Positions 23,328 to 32,038 of a stretch of DNA of 64,000 nucleotides are shown in pieces; the stretch's first letter is position 1; the number at the start of each line of letters is the position of its first letter. The position numbers and the translations under genes are program-made. The notes under the pieces were generated by a model. That model was given only the letters and a program-made list of their open reading frames with translations. It had not been told where the DNA came from and made no database searches. The DNA is from Bacillus_AB infantis_B (GTDB lineage Bacteria; Bacillota; Bacilli; Bacillales; Cytobacillaceae): contig NZ_VTER01000001.1 of assembly GCF_008180445.1 (NCBI RefSeq), positions 124,001-188,000 on the forward strand, read 5' to 3'.

Positions 23328-24248
23328 TCTTAAGTCCATTACTTTATCTTTTGTCTTCTGGCTCTGCAGAAAGTGGTACAGTGCTCCAATCAGATTAGAG
23401 TCGTTTCCGAACTTGCACACCTCGGCTTTTACATCAAGAGAATGGATATCCGATTTCATGCTTGATAGCACCATATTGATTCTCTCGCAAAAATCATGCC
23501 TGGCCGAAATCGCACCGCCGATCAGGATTTTTTCCGGGTCAATGATATAATGCAGATTCAGAATGCCGACAGCCAGGCGTTTGTAGAAGCGGTCTATTTC
23601 TTCCTGAATTTCTTTATCTCCGCTCTCTGCCATCTCAAATACTATACGGCCGTCCAGTGTTTCAGGATCCAATCCTTTTTTGGCTGCTGCAATATTGACC
23701 AGTGCCCCAGTGGCACCCAGATCGCTCCAGCTTCTTCCTAAAGGACCCTCTAAATAATCCTCCATGATCATATAGCCGAACTCTCCGCCATGGAAGCTCG
23801 CTCCATGCCTGACTTTTTTGTCCAGGACAATGGCCCCGCCTATTCCTGTCCCGATGACGATGCAGATATAATCCCGGACATCCTTTGCAGCACCGATCCA
23901 GCCTTCTGCCAGCCCTGCACAGTTGGCGTCATTTTCCAGCTCTGCCGGCAGCCCTGTTCTTTTCTCCACCAGTTCCCTGATATTGGGGCCATGAACATAA
24001 GGGACAGCGCTGGCGCCATGAATAGTTCCGCTCACTACATCTACGGCCCCGGGCATGCTCATCGCTATTCCTTCAACAGGGCTGATGAACCTTATTTCCT
24101 CGACAGCGTTTCCGATTGCCTCAATAAATGCTTCAATACCTTCCTTTGGAGTCGGGATTGATGACTTTTTTATAATGCTGCCCGCTTCATCCATCAACGC
24201 ATATTTTATGGATGAGCCCCCTACATCAAATGCTGCATAATTTCGCAT
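23325..24248 (-). CDS. ROK family sugar kinase, BglK-like
   Basis: A 307-residue ROK kinase: DVGG at 8-11, the catalytic ENDAN at 105-109 (Asp107), GTGIGG at 133-138 and H148-x6-GEFG 155-158. The zinc motif CxCGxxGCxE that normally follows GEFG is absent, replaced by YMIMEDYLEG. From memory, beta-glucoside kinase BglK has the same arrangement (HGA-x-F-x2-GEFGYM without the Cys cluster). The expected reaction is ATP-dependent 6-phosphorylation of cellobiose or other beta-glucosides. ATG 24248 follows GGGGGTAGGAGC; it lies 47 bp behind lacI, probably in the same transcript. It could alternatively be a glucokinase. Confidence 0.75.
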   Translation of the reverse strand: MRNYAAFDVGGSSIKYALMDEAGSIIKKSSIPTPKEGIEAFIEAIGNAVEEIRFISPVEGIAMSMPGAVDVVSGTIHGASAVPYVHGPNIRELVEKRTGLPAELENDANCAGLAEGWIGAAKDVRDYICIVIGTGIGGAIVLDKKVRHGASFHGGEFGYMIMEDYLEGPLGRSWSDLGATGALVNIAAAKKGLDPETLDGRIVFEMAESGDKEIQEEIDRFYKRLAVGILNLHYIIDPEKILIGGAISARHDFCERINMVLSSMKSDIHSLDVKAEVCKFGNDSNLIGALYHFLQSQKTKDKVMDLR

Positions 24249-24264
24249 GCTCCTACCCCCATAT

Positions 24265-24282
24265 ATCCTTTCGCCAAAGGAT
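24265..24282 (-). other. Intercistronic hairpin lacI-ROK
   Basis: Perfect 7-bp stem ATCCTTT / AAAGGAT with a 4-nt loop in the 47-bp gap between lacI and the kinase gene; it precedes the kinase ribosome site and may influence processing or stability. Confidence 0.4.
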
Positions 24283-24295
24283 CAATTTCCTTCTA

Positions 24296-25312
24296 TTACG
24301 GCTGTGTTCCGCAGGATTCCCTGATGATCAGCTCAGAGTCGATCAGGGCAGGCCGCGGCTGGGATTTGCCGTTGATGAGATCGTTCAGCATATAAGCTGA
24401 CAATTTCCCGAATTTCTCTTTATCCTGTTTTACAGTCGATAGCTTGGGATCGCTGTAGCGGCAGGCGGCAATATCATCGCAGCCAATCACCTTTATATCA
24501 CGAGGGACTGAAAGCCCTGCTTCCTTAATGGCCCTTAATGCTCCAAGCGCCATTAAATCAGAGGCCGCAAAGACAGCCTCTGGCTTCCTTTTCCCCTCAA
24601 GGATCCTTTTCATGCACTCATATCCGCTGTCTTCATGATAATCTCCATATTGAATCCAGTCTTCCTTTATTTCCAGGCCGAACTGGTTCATGGCCTCAAG
24701 GAATCCCTTCTTCCGCAAATTGGAAATGACAGATCCCTTCATTCCTCCTATAAAACCAACATCCCTGACAGAATTGAGATAAAGATGTTCAATAACCTTT
24801 CGGGAAAGATTCACGTTATCTGTCATAACAAAGGCAGATTTCGGGCCTGACAGTTCAATGTCAATCCCGATGCATGGAAAATCAGCCTTAGCAAGCTCAT
24901 GCACTGCTTCCTCCACTTCTTCCCCGGCAATGACGAGGCAGCCGTCCACATTGAAATGCCTGCATCTTGCCATATAGCTGCCATTGTCCTGCCGGAAGTT
25001 TTCATTGGAGAACATGAGGATATCATAGCCGAGCATGCCGATATTCTTTTTAAAAGAAGAAATGACTTCATTGAAATATGGGTGGGTCATGTCAACATTG
25101 ATTTTGCCGGCATAAATCAGGCCAATCAGATTGGATTTTTTCGTGGCGAGCGACCGTGCTGAGAAATTTGGTTCATAATCCATCTCAAGAATGACATCCA
25201 TTACCTTTTTCTTTGTTCTTTCGCTGATGCCTCCGTAATTATTGATGACTTTAGAAACGGTTGCAGCAGACACACCCGCAATTTCCGCAATATTCTTTAT
25301 CGTTAGGCTCAT
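24296..25312 (-). CDS. LacI family transcriptional regulator
   Basis: A 338-residue LacI-type repressor. The helix-turn-helix is TIKNIAEIAGVSAATVSKVI at the N terminus, followed by a periplasmic-binding-protein-like sensor domain (GLIYAGKINVDMTHPYF, then ASDLMALGALRAIKEAG). ATG 25312 precedes MSLTIKN and follows AAGGGATTCTC. The likely operators are the GAAACCGGTTTC palindromes at 28689-28727 and 30406-30417. The inducer is probably a beta-glucoside or its product. Confidence 0.9.
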   Translation of the reverse strand: MSLTIKNIAEIAGVSAATVSKVINNYGGISERTKKKVMDVILEMDYEPNFSARSLATKKSNLIGLIYAGKINVDMTHPYFNEVISSFKKNIGMLGYDILMFSNENFRQDNGSYMARCRHFNVDGCLVIAGEEVEEAVHELAKADFPCIGIDIELSGPKSAFVMTDNVNLSRKVIEHLYLNSVRDVGFIGGMKGSVISNLRKKGFLEAMNQFGLEIKEDWIQYGDYHEDSGYECMKRILEGKRKPEAVFAASDLMALGALRAIKEAGLSVPRDIKVIGCDDIAACRYSDPKLSTVKQDKEKFGKLSAYMLNDLINGKSQPRPALIDSELIIRESCGTQP

Positions 25313-25403
25313 GAGAATCCCTTCTGCTTCCAAATTATGTTCTTTGTTACTAGATTACTAGCTGTTCCCTTTCCTTTCAATCTCCAGAATCAGAAAGGCC
25401 CGA

Positions 25404-26246
25404 TTATTTTACAGACCCTTCTGTAATGCTGGAAATGAAAAGCTTGTTAAACAGCAGGAATATGACCAAAAGAGGCACGGTAGCCCAGAAAACACCTGAC
25501 ATGATCATTCCAAAATCAATATTATGGGTGTTGCTGAGATTGGCCAAAGCCACCTGAATTGTATACATTTCAGGGTCCCTCAGCACAGTAAACTGCCACA
25601 GGAACTCTCCCCATACAGCCGTAAACACGATAATCCCCAGCGTGGCAAAGGCAGGCAGGATGATGGGCAGGACAATGCTGCGGTAGATCCTAAAGTTAGA
25701 GCACCCATCCAGCTTGGCCGCTTCTATCAATTCATCCGGCACAGCTTCGTTCACATACTGCCTCATCAGGAAAATTCCAAGAGGATTCAGGAAGAACAGA
25801 AGCATCACCCCGGAAAGCGTATCCAGAAGTCCAGCTTTGGAAATCAGGAAATACTGAGGGATCAGGCCGAGCTGCGGAGGAATAATCATGGTTACCAGGA
25901 TTGAGATGAATAACACATTCTTCCCGGGAAATTTGAATTTAGCAAATGCGAAGCCGGCCAGGGAACTGATGGCCAGAACCACGAGCGTAACAACCACACA
26001 GATGATAAAGGAATTCCACATTGCGTTGAAAAAATCAATATTGCTCAGAACTTTCTTGAAATTGTCCACCAGCAGATTCCCAGGTGTCAAAGTAGGCGGA
26101 ATTGTGTTGTATGCAGAGCTTGGACTGGTCGCCATTACAAACATCCAGTAAAAAGGGAAAAGGGAGACTAAAGAAGCAATGCCCAGAAACAAGTAGATCG
26201 GCAGATTCCCTTTTCCGGGTTTCTTTTTGACAGTGTTCATGCTCAT
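25404..26246 (-). CDS. ABC sugar permease (MalG-like)
   Basis: A 280-residue inner permease with six membrane helices. The EAA loop that docks the ATPase is visible as ELIEAAKLDGCSNFRIY with following LP. Carbohydrate uptake 1 (CUT1) family. Its ATG overlaps the stop of the other permease by 4 nt and follows GGAGGG. No ATPase gene is present here, so a shared MsmX/MalK-type ATPase encoded elsewhere must serve. Confidence 0.9.
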   Translation of the reverse strand: MSMNTVKKKPGKGNLPIYLFLGIASLVSLFPFYWMFVMATSPSSAYNTIPPTLTPGNLLVDNFKKVLSNIDFFNAMWNSFIICVVVTLVVLAISSLAGFAFAKFKFPGKNVLFISILVTMIIPPQLGLIPQYFLISKAGLLDTLSGVMLLFFLNPLGIFLMRQYVNEAVPDELIEAAKLDGCSNFRIYRSIVLPIILPAFATLGIIVFTAVWGEFLWQFTVLRDPEMYTIQVALANLSNTHNIDFGMIMSGVFWATVPLLVIFLLFNKLFISSITEGSVK

Positions 26247-27208
26247 TTCGCTGCCCTCCTTTTGCCCCGCCCATATCCGGATGTCAGCATCGTATTGATG
26301 GTTGCGAAAGCAGCGATGATGACAAGCAGGATGATGGCTGTTGCAGATGCTGTACCAAATGATTGAAGCTTGAACGCATCACGGTACAAATACATAACAA
26401 TCGTCATTGCTTCATCCCTCGAAAATGCCCCTGCACCAAGGAATACAGTAGGCTCTGAGAACAGCTGGAGCGCACCGACAGTAGAAAAGAATACAGTAAG
26501 GAGAATGAAAGGTTTCAGCAGCGGAAGTGTAATGTAAAATAGCTGCTGCGTTTTACTTGCTCCATCGATTGTAGCCGCCTCATACAAGTCGTTCGGAATA
26601 CTTTGGATCCCCGCCAGGAAAATGATCGTATTATAGCCGACCCACCTCCAGAAAACCATAATGGAAATCGCGATTTTTGTCCCCCATTCGGAAGCTCCCC
26701 AATGGACCGGATCAAAGCCGAAAAGACCCAATACATAGTTGGCCAGTGAGGTTTCATGATTGCTGAAGAGGACGCTGAAGATTAAGGCCACTGCCACCAT
26801 GGAAGTAATATAAGGCATAAAAATCGTTACCCGGAAGAAATTTTTAAACCGGATGAATGTTAGATTGAGCAGGAATGCCAGGATAATCCCGACTATCAGC
26901 TGTGGAGCTGTTCCCATCAGTCCCATTACGATTGTGTTGTAAACCGACTTCCAAAAAAGCGGATCCTCCAGTACAATCTTGAAGTTATTCAGGCCGGCAA
27001 ACGTCATTGGGCTTAGCCCGTTCCATTTCTGAAAAGCCAGATACAAACTGAATAGGGCCGGATAAAGGCCGATGATGGCAAAGATGATAAAAAAAGGTGC
27101 TATATATAAATAGCCGGATATCATATCTTTCTTTGATTCAGACAGACGCTTTTTTCTTCCAGTCATGCCGCCTGTACTTGTTTTGCTTTCTTTGGCAGCT
27201 GTTTGCAT
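26243..27208 (-). CDS. ABC sugar permease (MalF-like)
   Basis: A 321-residue permease with a basic N-terminal tail (KESKTSTGGMTGRKKR) and six membrane helices. EAA loop: DLYEAATIDGASKTQQLFY. CUT1 family partner of the MalG-like protein. ATG 27208 follows GAGGCGG. A stable stem-loop separates it from the binding-protein gene. Confidence 0.9.
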   Translation of the reverse strand: MQTAAKESKTSTGGMTGRKKRLSESKKDMISGYLYIAPFFIIFAIIGLYPALFSLYLAFQKWNGLSPMTFAGLNNFKIVLEDPLFWKSVYNTIVMGLMGTAPQLIVGIILAFLLNLTFIRFKNFFRVTIFMPYITSMVAVALIFSVLFSNHETSLANYVLGLFGFDPVHWGASEWGTKIAISIMVFWRWVGYNTIIFLAGIQSIPNDLYEAATIDGASKTQQLFYITLPLLKPFILLTVFFSTVGALQLFSEPTVFLGAGAFSRDEAMTIVMYLYRDAFKLQSFGTASATAIILLVIIAAFATINTMLTSGYGRGKRRAAK

Positions 27209-27237
27209 GTTTCCGCCTCTTTTCTATGCATAAATCA

Positions 27238-27263
27238 GGAAATGGCTCAAAAAAGCCATTTCC
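27238..27263 (-). terminator. Intercistronic stem-loop after binding-protein gene
   Basis: Perfect 10-bp stem GGAAATGGCT / AGCCATTTCC with a six-nt loop, between the binding protein and first permease genes. Such structures favour high expression of the binding protein over the permeases by partial termination or 3' protection. Confidence 0.6.
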
Positions 27264-27275
27264 CCTTTTCATTCT

Positions 27276-28571
27276 TTATCTTCCTAATAAGTCTTTTGCC
27301 CGTTTGACGGCTGCTTTCCATTCTTTTTCAGGATCTTTGCCGTTTTGGACATTCTTCAGGGCATTCTCGACCTCCTGATGGACAGGGAAATATTTTTCAC
27401 CCTTATAGACTGCTCCCTGGATATCTTGTGCTGCCTGGGCAAATACAGTAGATGTTACCTGGCCGCCGAAGAATTCGTCTTCATTTGACTTGAAGGCATC
27501 CATGTCATAAACAGATGGTGCAGATGGGAAAAGACCTTTACTCTGGAAAGATTCAAGCTGCTGTTCAGGTGCGACAAGCCACTCGATGAAATCATAGGCA
27601 GCCTGTGCATTTTTTGTTTCCTTTGGAACAGCTATATAAGAACCGCCCCAGTTTGCAGCGAACTCCTTCGGCAGTGTGGCTACTCTCCACTTGCCTACTG
27701 CATCCGGCGCATTGCCTTCCATCCAGCCCTTCAGCCAGCCGGCTCCAAGCTCTGCTGCAAATTCGCCTTTATTGACAGCATTGGACCATTCGGGAGACCA
27801 CATGTCATACTTTCCTACAATTCCTAATTCATTGAGCTTAACAGCATAATCGTAAGCTTCTTTAACTGCATTTCCTTCTTCTTCAATCAGAAGCTCTCCA
27901 TCCGGATTCAAATAGGTGGCTTCCGCTGCATCCAGATATGCCCGGAAGGCCATTTCAATACTGTCCACAAAGGGCTTTCCTGTTTTCTCCTTTAACTGGA
28001 GGCCAGCTTCCTGGAAAGCCTCAGGAGAATTGATAAGCGCCTCCACCTCGGCAGGCTCTGTCGGAAGACCGGCTTCCTCGAATAGATCTACACGATAATA
28101 CAAAGCCTTGGGCCCGATATCGGTCGGCATACCGAACAGGAAGTCTCCATCTGCATTTTCTCCGCCCTTCCATTTCCAATCCAGATATTGATCTTGAACA
28201 TCCTTGGCACCTAAATCGTATAAGTTTTCGAAACGGTCCTGGGCAACTTTAAAGCGGTCGAACTGGTCAATTTCCAGCATAGCGATATCCGGCGCCCCGC
28301 TGCCGGCTGATAGAGCAGTAAATAAGGCATCATGGTGATCTGCGGTCTCTGATGATTTCACTTTGATTTTGACATTCGGATTTTCTTCTGTATATTTCTT
28401 TGCAAGCTCCTCATAATTGGTAGCTCCGAAGGTCCAGAAGCTCAGGGTTACGTCTCCGCCGCCATCTGATCCTCCGGATGAAGTTTCTTCGCCGCTGCAC
28501 GCTGCAAGTGATAACGCAAGAACAGATGATGCTCCAAATGCCGCTATTTTTTTTAGGCTATTCCATTTCAA
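27276..28571 (-). CDS. ABC sugar-binding lipoprotein
   Basis: A 431-residue extracellular solute-binding protein (CUT1). The lipobox LSLAAC lies near residues 18-23 after a basic N terminus, so it should be a lipid-anchored protein on the outer face. The family core shows SFWTFGATNYEELAKKY, PDIAMLEIDQFDRF and ALYYRVDLFEEAG. TTG 28571 is chosen: GGGGGAG is 6 nt upstream and it gives a normal signal peptide. First gene of the uptake operon; ligand presumably a beta-glucoside (context). Confidence 0.85.
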   Translation of the reverse strand: MKWNSLKKIAAFGASSVLALSLAACSGEETSSGGSDGGGDVTLSFWTFGATNYEELAKKYTEENPNVKIKVKSSETADHHDALFTALSAGSGAPDIAMLEIDQFDRFKVAQDRFENLYDLGAKDVQDQYLDWKWKGGENADGDFLFGMPTDIGPKALYYRVDLFEEAGLPTEPAEVEALINSPEAFQEAGLQLKEKTGKPFVDSIEMAFRAYLDAAEATYLNPDGELLIEEEGNAVKEAYDYAVKLNELGIVGKYDMWSPEWSNAVNKGEFAAELGAGWLKGWMEGNAPDAVGKWRVATLPKEFAANWGGSYIAVPKETKNAQAAYDFIEWLVAPEQQLESFQSKGLFPSAPSVYDMDAFKSNEDEFFGGQVTSTVFAQAAQDIQGAVYKGEKYFPVHQEVENALKNVQNGKDPEKEWKAAVKRAKDLLGR

Positions 28572-28688
28572 GTGAATCTCCCCCATTATTATTAAGTAAA
28601 TTTGAACCATCCTTTTGAGAACCTGCCCAATCCTGCCTTAAGCCACCCCCTCCAAAAGAATACCAGGACCTGTCTATAATTAAATAAG

Positions 28689-28763
28689 TACGGAAACCGG
28701 TTTCCGTAATGAGCGGAAACCGCTTTCATTTGTTATTATAAGAGCCTATTTTTCAGAAATCAA
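28689..28763 (-). promoter_or_regulatory. Promoter and LacI operators of uptake operon
   Basis: On the minus strand, TTGATT (28763-28758), a 17-bp spacer and TATAAT (28740-28735). Around the expected start lies GAAACC-GCTTTC (28716-28727, which also fits CcpA cre sites), and 23 bp further downstream a perfect 20-bp palindrome centred on GGAAACCGGTTTCC (28689-28708). Binding there would block transcription. Confidence 0.75.
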
Positions 28764-28886
28764 CTATATTTTTGAAAATTTAGTCTATATTTTTTATTGA
28801 AATTAGACTAATATAATAATATTTTCTTCAAAATCAGTTGATCAGTCCTGATATCGAACTGATTTCCAGTGTTTTTCACCGTCACA

Positions 28887-28898
28887 GAAACCGATTTC
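28887..28898. promoter_or_regulatory. Third operator-like site
   Basis: GAAACC-GATTTC, one mismatch from the palindrome, about 165 bp upstream of the uptake operon start and just past the GH1 gene end; spacing would allow looping with the downstream operators. Confidence 0.4.
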
Positions 28899-28908
28899 CA
28901 AAATAAAA

Positions 28909-28925
28909 GAGAGCATTACGCTCCC
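28909..28925 (-). terminator. Terminator of GH1 gene
   Basis: GGGAGC / GCTCTC stem with a 5-nt loop followed on the minus strand by TTTTATTTT. Confidence 0.6.
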
Positions 28926-28941
28926 TTTTTTCTTTATAAGC

Positions 28942-30381
28942 CTATAACGTTTCTCCATTGCTTTTTATTACTTCGCTATACCAATAAAAACTCTTCTTCT
29001 TTGTTCTTTTAAGGTCATGCTCGCCTTCTTCATGCTGATTAACATATACAAAGCCATATCTCTTCTGAAATCCATTAAGCCAGCTCAGCAGGTCGGTAAA
29101 GGACCAGACACAATATCCAAGCAGCTCCACTCCATCTGAAATAGCTTCTTGCATGGACTGGATATGAGCACGGATAAAAGCAATTCTGTAATCATCATTC
29201 ACCTTTCCATCTTCTTCTAGCTTATCGAACTCACCCAGCCCATTTTCACTGATCAGTACTGGAAGCTGGTATCTGCTTGTGATCCGGCGGAGTGCCACAC
29301 GAAGGCCTTGCGGGTCGATTGTCCAGTCCCAGTTCGTTTTTTCCAGGGATGGGTTGTCAGCTGTTCTGTATAGTCCAGGCACACCTGAGGCCTTAGTGGT
29401 CCCTTTCTTGCCTGTGGTATTCATTTCACCTTCAGACACTCCCCCATCAAGCGGATTGGCTTCAAAGGTAGCGGTTTGATAATAATTGAGTCCCATAAAG
29501 TCCGGCTTTCCTTCTTGCAGGAGCTCTAAATCCCCTGCTTCCAGCGATGGTGCCAGCCCTTCCCTCTCTAAGTAATCCCACGCAGCTTTCGGATACTTGC
29601 CCCATGCGTAGACATCCATCCACCAGTGGCTGTTCAGCTCTTCTGCATTTTCGCTGGCAATGATGTCCTTTGGTTCATGAGAGCGCGGGTACGAAGGCGT
29701 GTACGCAAAGCTCGGCCCGATTTTACCTTTTGGCACATAATTACGGAACGCTTTTATGACACTTGCATTGGCTAAGTTTGCATGGTGGTTCACCTGGTAA
29801 AAAAGCTTGTCATCCTTGACTCCAGGCGGGTGCATAGCATTTCGGTAGCCGAACATGGTAAAGATATTCTGCTCATTCAGGCTGACCCAATATTTGACCC
29901 GATCGCCGAAACGCTTAAACAGCTCTGTACTGTATGCTGTGAAGTCTTCAATGATCTGCCGGGATTCCCAGCCGCCGTATTCCTCCTGGAGCGCCTGCGG
30001 CAAATCCCAGTGATATAGAGTCACGACAGGTTCAATATCATGCTTGATCAGTTCATTGATCAGTGAATCATAAAACTCGATGCCCTTTTCATTCACTTTT
30101 CCTTTTCCTTCAGGAAAGATTCTCGTCCAGGCAACCGAAAAACGGTATGCCTTCAAGCCCATTTCAGCCATCAGCTGCACATCTTCTTTATAGCGCTGGT
30201 AATGGCCAACAGCTGTATCGCCTGTCGTCCCTTTAAATGTCTTGCCGGGGATCCGGACGAACTGATCCCAATTGGAGAGGCCTTTGCCATCTTCATTCCA
30301 GGCCCCTTCTACCTGATAGGCCGCAGAAGCAGCCCCCCAAAGGAAATTCTGCGGAAAAGCCTTCAATTCTTTATGTATCAT
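28942..30381 (-). CDS. GH1 6-phospho-beta-glucosidase-type enzyme
   Basis: A 479-residue family 1 glycosidase. The acid/base is E170 in SLNEQ (usually NEP) and the nucleophile E379 in ISENG. The phosphate-binding triad of 6-phospho enzymes is present as S433-x6-K440-R-Y442 (DLLSWLNGFQKRYG), where plain beta-glucosidases carry Glu in place of Ser. So it should hydrolyse 6-phospho-beta-glucosides. ATG 30381 is chosen because GGGG is 8 nt upstream; GTG 30387 is an alternative. It has its own promoter with a LacI-type operator. Confidence 0.85.
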   Translation of the reverse strand: MIHKELKAFPQNFLWGAASAAYQVEGAWNEDGKGLSNWDQFVRIPGKTFKGTTGDTAVGHYQRYKEDVQLMAEMGLKAYRFSVAWTRIFPEGKGKVNEKGIEFYDSLINELIKHDIEPVVTLYHWDLPQALQEEYGGWESRQIIEDFTAYSTELFKRFGDRVKYWVSLNEQNIFTMFGYRNAMHPPGVKDDKLFYQVNHHANLANASVIKAFRNYVPKGKIGPSFAYTPSYPRSHEPKDIIASENAEELNSHWWMDVYAWGKYPKAAWDYLEREGLAPSLEAGDLELLQEGKPDFMGLNYYQTATFEANPLDGGVSEGEMNTTGKKGTTKASGVPGLYRTADNPSLEKTNWDWTIDPQGLRVALRRITSRYQLPVLISENGLGEFDKLEEDGKVNDDYRIAFIRAHIQSMQEAISDGVELLGYCVWSFTDLLSWLNGFQKRYGFVYVNQHEEGEHDLKRTKKKSFYWYSEVIKSNGETL

Positions 30382-30405
30382 ATTCACTGCCCCTTTCTTA
30401 ATATT

Positions 30406-30430
30406 GAAACCGGTTTCCTTAAACAGTATA
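30406..30430 (-). promoter_or_regulatory. Promoter and operator of GH1 gene
   Basis: Extended -10 element TG-T-TATACT (TATACT at 30430-30425 on the minus strand). A perfect 12-bp palindrome GAAACC-GGTTTC lies at 30406-30417, over the expected start, and is the same sequence as at the uptake operon. No good -35 seen. Confidence 0.65.
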
Positions 30431-30483
30431 ACAAATTCTGATAAACAATATATTCAGAAATATACTTTTGTACCCTTTTAAAA

Positions 30484-30504
30484 TAAAAAAACCGCACAAG
30501 GCGG
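30484..30504 (-). terminator. Terminator
   Basis: CCGC / GCGG short stem with a 5-nt loop and a long T-tract, four bp from the acetyltransferase stop. Confidence 0.65.
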
Positions 30505-30507
30505 CTA

Positions 30508-31089
30508 TTAAATGGTTGTGCTATGTAATACATCTGTTTCTCTTCCTGAATACTCTTTTTTCAATAAACCGTAAACTATATGGTCTACATAATGATCATA
30601 GAGCCATTCTGCTTCTCGTATTACGCCTTCTTCCGTGAAACCGAACCGCTCCGGTAAAGCCCTGCTTTTCAAATTGCCGGCAGCAGCCCTTACTTCTATC
30701 CTGTTTAGACCTGCTTTTTCGTATCCATAGCCTACCAGGGCTGAAAAAGCCCTGCTCATGATTCCTTTTCCCTGGTACTTCTCACCAAGCCAGTAGCCGA
30801 TTACGCCGATTTTGTGAAGCGGGCTGATTTCATTAAATCCTATCGTGCCGGCTATTTTCCCCTTGTAAACGATGGCGGCAGCCTGGGGATGCCCTCCATT
30901 CTTCTCAAACGCATCAAGAGAAGATTGAATAAAGCTGGCTGAATCTTCTACTGTCCTGGTATAATCCAGCCAGCCCAGCCATTGTTTTAAATATTCCTTT
31001 GACTCGATTGTCAAATTAAAAAGTTCTTCAGCATCCTCAGGCTGATAAAGCCTAAGTGAAATTTCGTCACCCAATTCCATGTTAAACAT
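30508..31089 (-). CDS. GNAT, RimJ/RimL-type acetyltransferase
   Basis: A 193-residue GNAT protein of the ribosomal-protein acetyltransferase type. Evidence: LRLYQPEDAEELFNL opening, IGYWLGEKYQGKGIMSRAF (motif A) and GNLKSRALPERFGFTEEG. The ATG follows GGGGGGAG. RimJ/RimL-like proteins acetylate N termini of ribosomal proteins or unrelated amines, so the exact target is uncertain. Single gene. Confidence 0.85.
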   Translation of the reverse strand: MFNMELGDEISLRLYQPEDAEELFNLTIESKEYLKQWLGWLDYTRTVEDSASFIQSSLDAFEKNGGHPQAAAIVYKGKIAGTIGFNEISPLHKIGVIGYWLGEKYQGKGIMSRAFSALVGYGYEKAGLNRIEVRAAAGNLKSRALPERFGFTEEGVIREAEWLYDHYVDHIVYGLLKKEYSGRETDVLHSTTI

Positions 31090-31155
31090 GAATACTCCCC
31101 CCTTGAGTTTTCATTATTTTACCATAATTCTCTTTCTATATATAGATTCAACAGG

Positions 31156-31182
31156 AAAAAGCTGACCATAAAAATGGCCAGC
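31156..31182 (-). terminator. Terminator of esterase gene
   Basis: GCTGGCCAT / ATGGTCAGC stem with one G-U pair, followed by TTTTT. Confidence 0.8.
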
Positions 31183-31198
31183 ATCTGTTAAGTAATTA

Positions 31199-31807
31199 TT
31201 ATTTTACTTTGCTCTTATACCATTCTGCCGCAGCTTCCGCTTCCTGAGATGTCAGCTGATGTCCATAATTCTCCCAGTGCAGCTCAACATCAGCATTGGC
31301 ATCCTCCAGAAGGGATGTCAGTTCTTCTGATTCTGAAGACGGACAGATCGGATCGTTTTTGCCGGCGGCAATGAATACGGAGGTACCTGTCAGGTCAGGC
31401 AGCTCGACACCCCTTCTCGGCACCATCGGATGATGAAGGATTGCCCCCTTTAAGGCATCTTTATAGTGGAATAACAAACTGGCAGCTATATTGGCTCCAT
31501 TAGAATAGCCGACGGCGAAGATATTGCTGCGGTCAAACTCATATTTGGCAGCTGCCTCATCCAGGAATTCATTCAGTTCACTTGTGCGGAATACAAGATC
31601 TTCTTCATCAAATACACCTTCCGATAATCTCCGGAAAAAGCGCGGCATCCCGTTTTCCAGCACATTTCCCCTTATGCTCAGCACAGAGGCTTCTTCATCT
31701 ATAATGACAGACAGCGGAATCAGGTCCCTCTCATTTCCCCCCGTCCCGTGTAAGAGCAGGAGAGTCGGTTTATCCGGATTCGCACCTTTTCGAAAAATAT
31801 GTTCCAT
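31199..31807 (-). CDS. Carboxylesterase-type alpha/beta hydrolase
   Basis: A 202-residue alpha/beta hydrolase. Oxyanion HGTGGNERDL near residue 20, nucleophile elbow GYSNG (about residue 100), acid Asp in AAGKNDPICP and catalytic His in YGHQLT. Resembles the MhqD/phospholipase-carboxylesterase type, induced by quinones in B. subtilis (family knowledge). ATG 31807 is preferred, with AAGGTG 6 nt upstream; GTG 31816 is possible. Monocistronic. Confidence 0.85.
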   Translation of the reverse strand: MEHIFRKGANPDKPTLLLLHGTGGNERDLIPLSVIIDEEASVLSIRGNVLENGMPRFFRRLSEGVFDEEDLVFRTSELNEFLDEAAAKYEFDRSNIFAVGYSNGANIAASLLFHYKDALKGAILHHPMVPRRGVELPDLTGTSVFIAAGKNDPICPSSESEELTSLLEDANADVELHWENYGHQLTSQEAEAAAEWYKSKVK

Positions 31808-31982
31808 CCCAATCACCTTCCAAAATTATTAATTGTATTATCTTTCTCTGATTTCCCCTATTTTTAGGGTATTTAACCTTCCGATCTTTATCTTTAATTC
31901 GAGATAATTTTAAGATGCTTCTTTCATATTGTCAACAGCTGCGTATTCTCTCTATATTTCAATTGTAAAAATCCTCCACTCT

Positions 31983-32005
31983 GGTGCCTGGCACCATGTT
32001 ATAAT
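31983..32005 (+). promoter_or_regulatory. Palindrome plus extended -10 promoter
   Basis: GGTGCC-T-GGCACC (31983-31995) is followed at 31997 by TG-T-TATAAT (TATAAT 32000-32005), an extended -10. The palindrome occupies the -35 position. It is also the same element as the repeat at 38881-38940, so it may be a mobile palindrome recruited into a promoter. The 220-bp gap 31808-32038 shows nothing else. Confidence 0.45.
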
Positions 32006-32038
32006 TTCCTATAGACAAGCTCAAAGGAAGTGTGCGTT

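Noticed and set aside
27238..27263. Full operon terminator between binding protein and permease genes
   Set aside because: The stem is perfect but the T-tract is missing on the minus strand, so transcription probably continues into the permeases.
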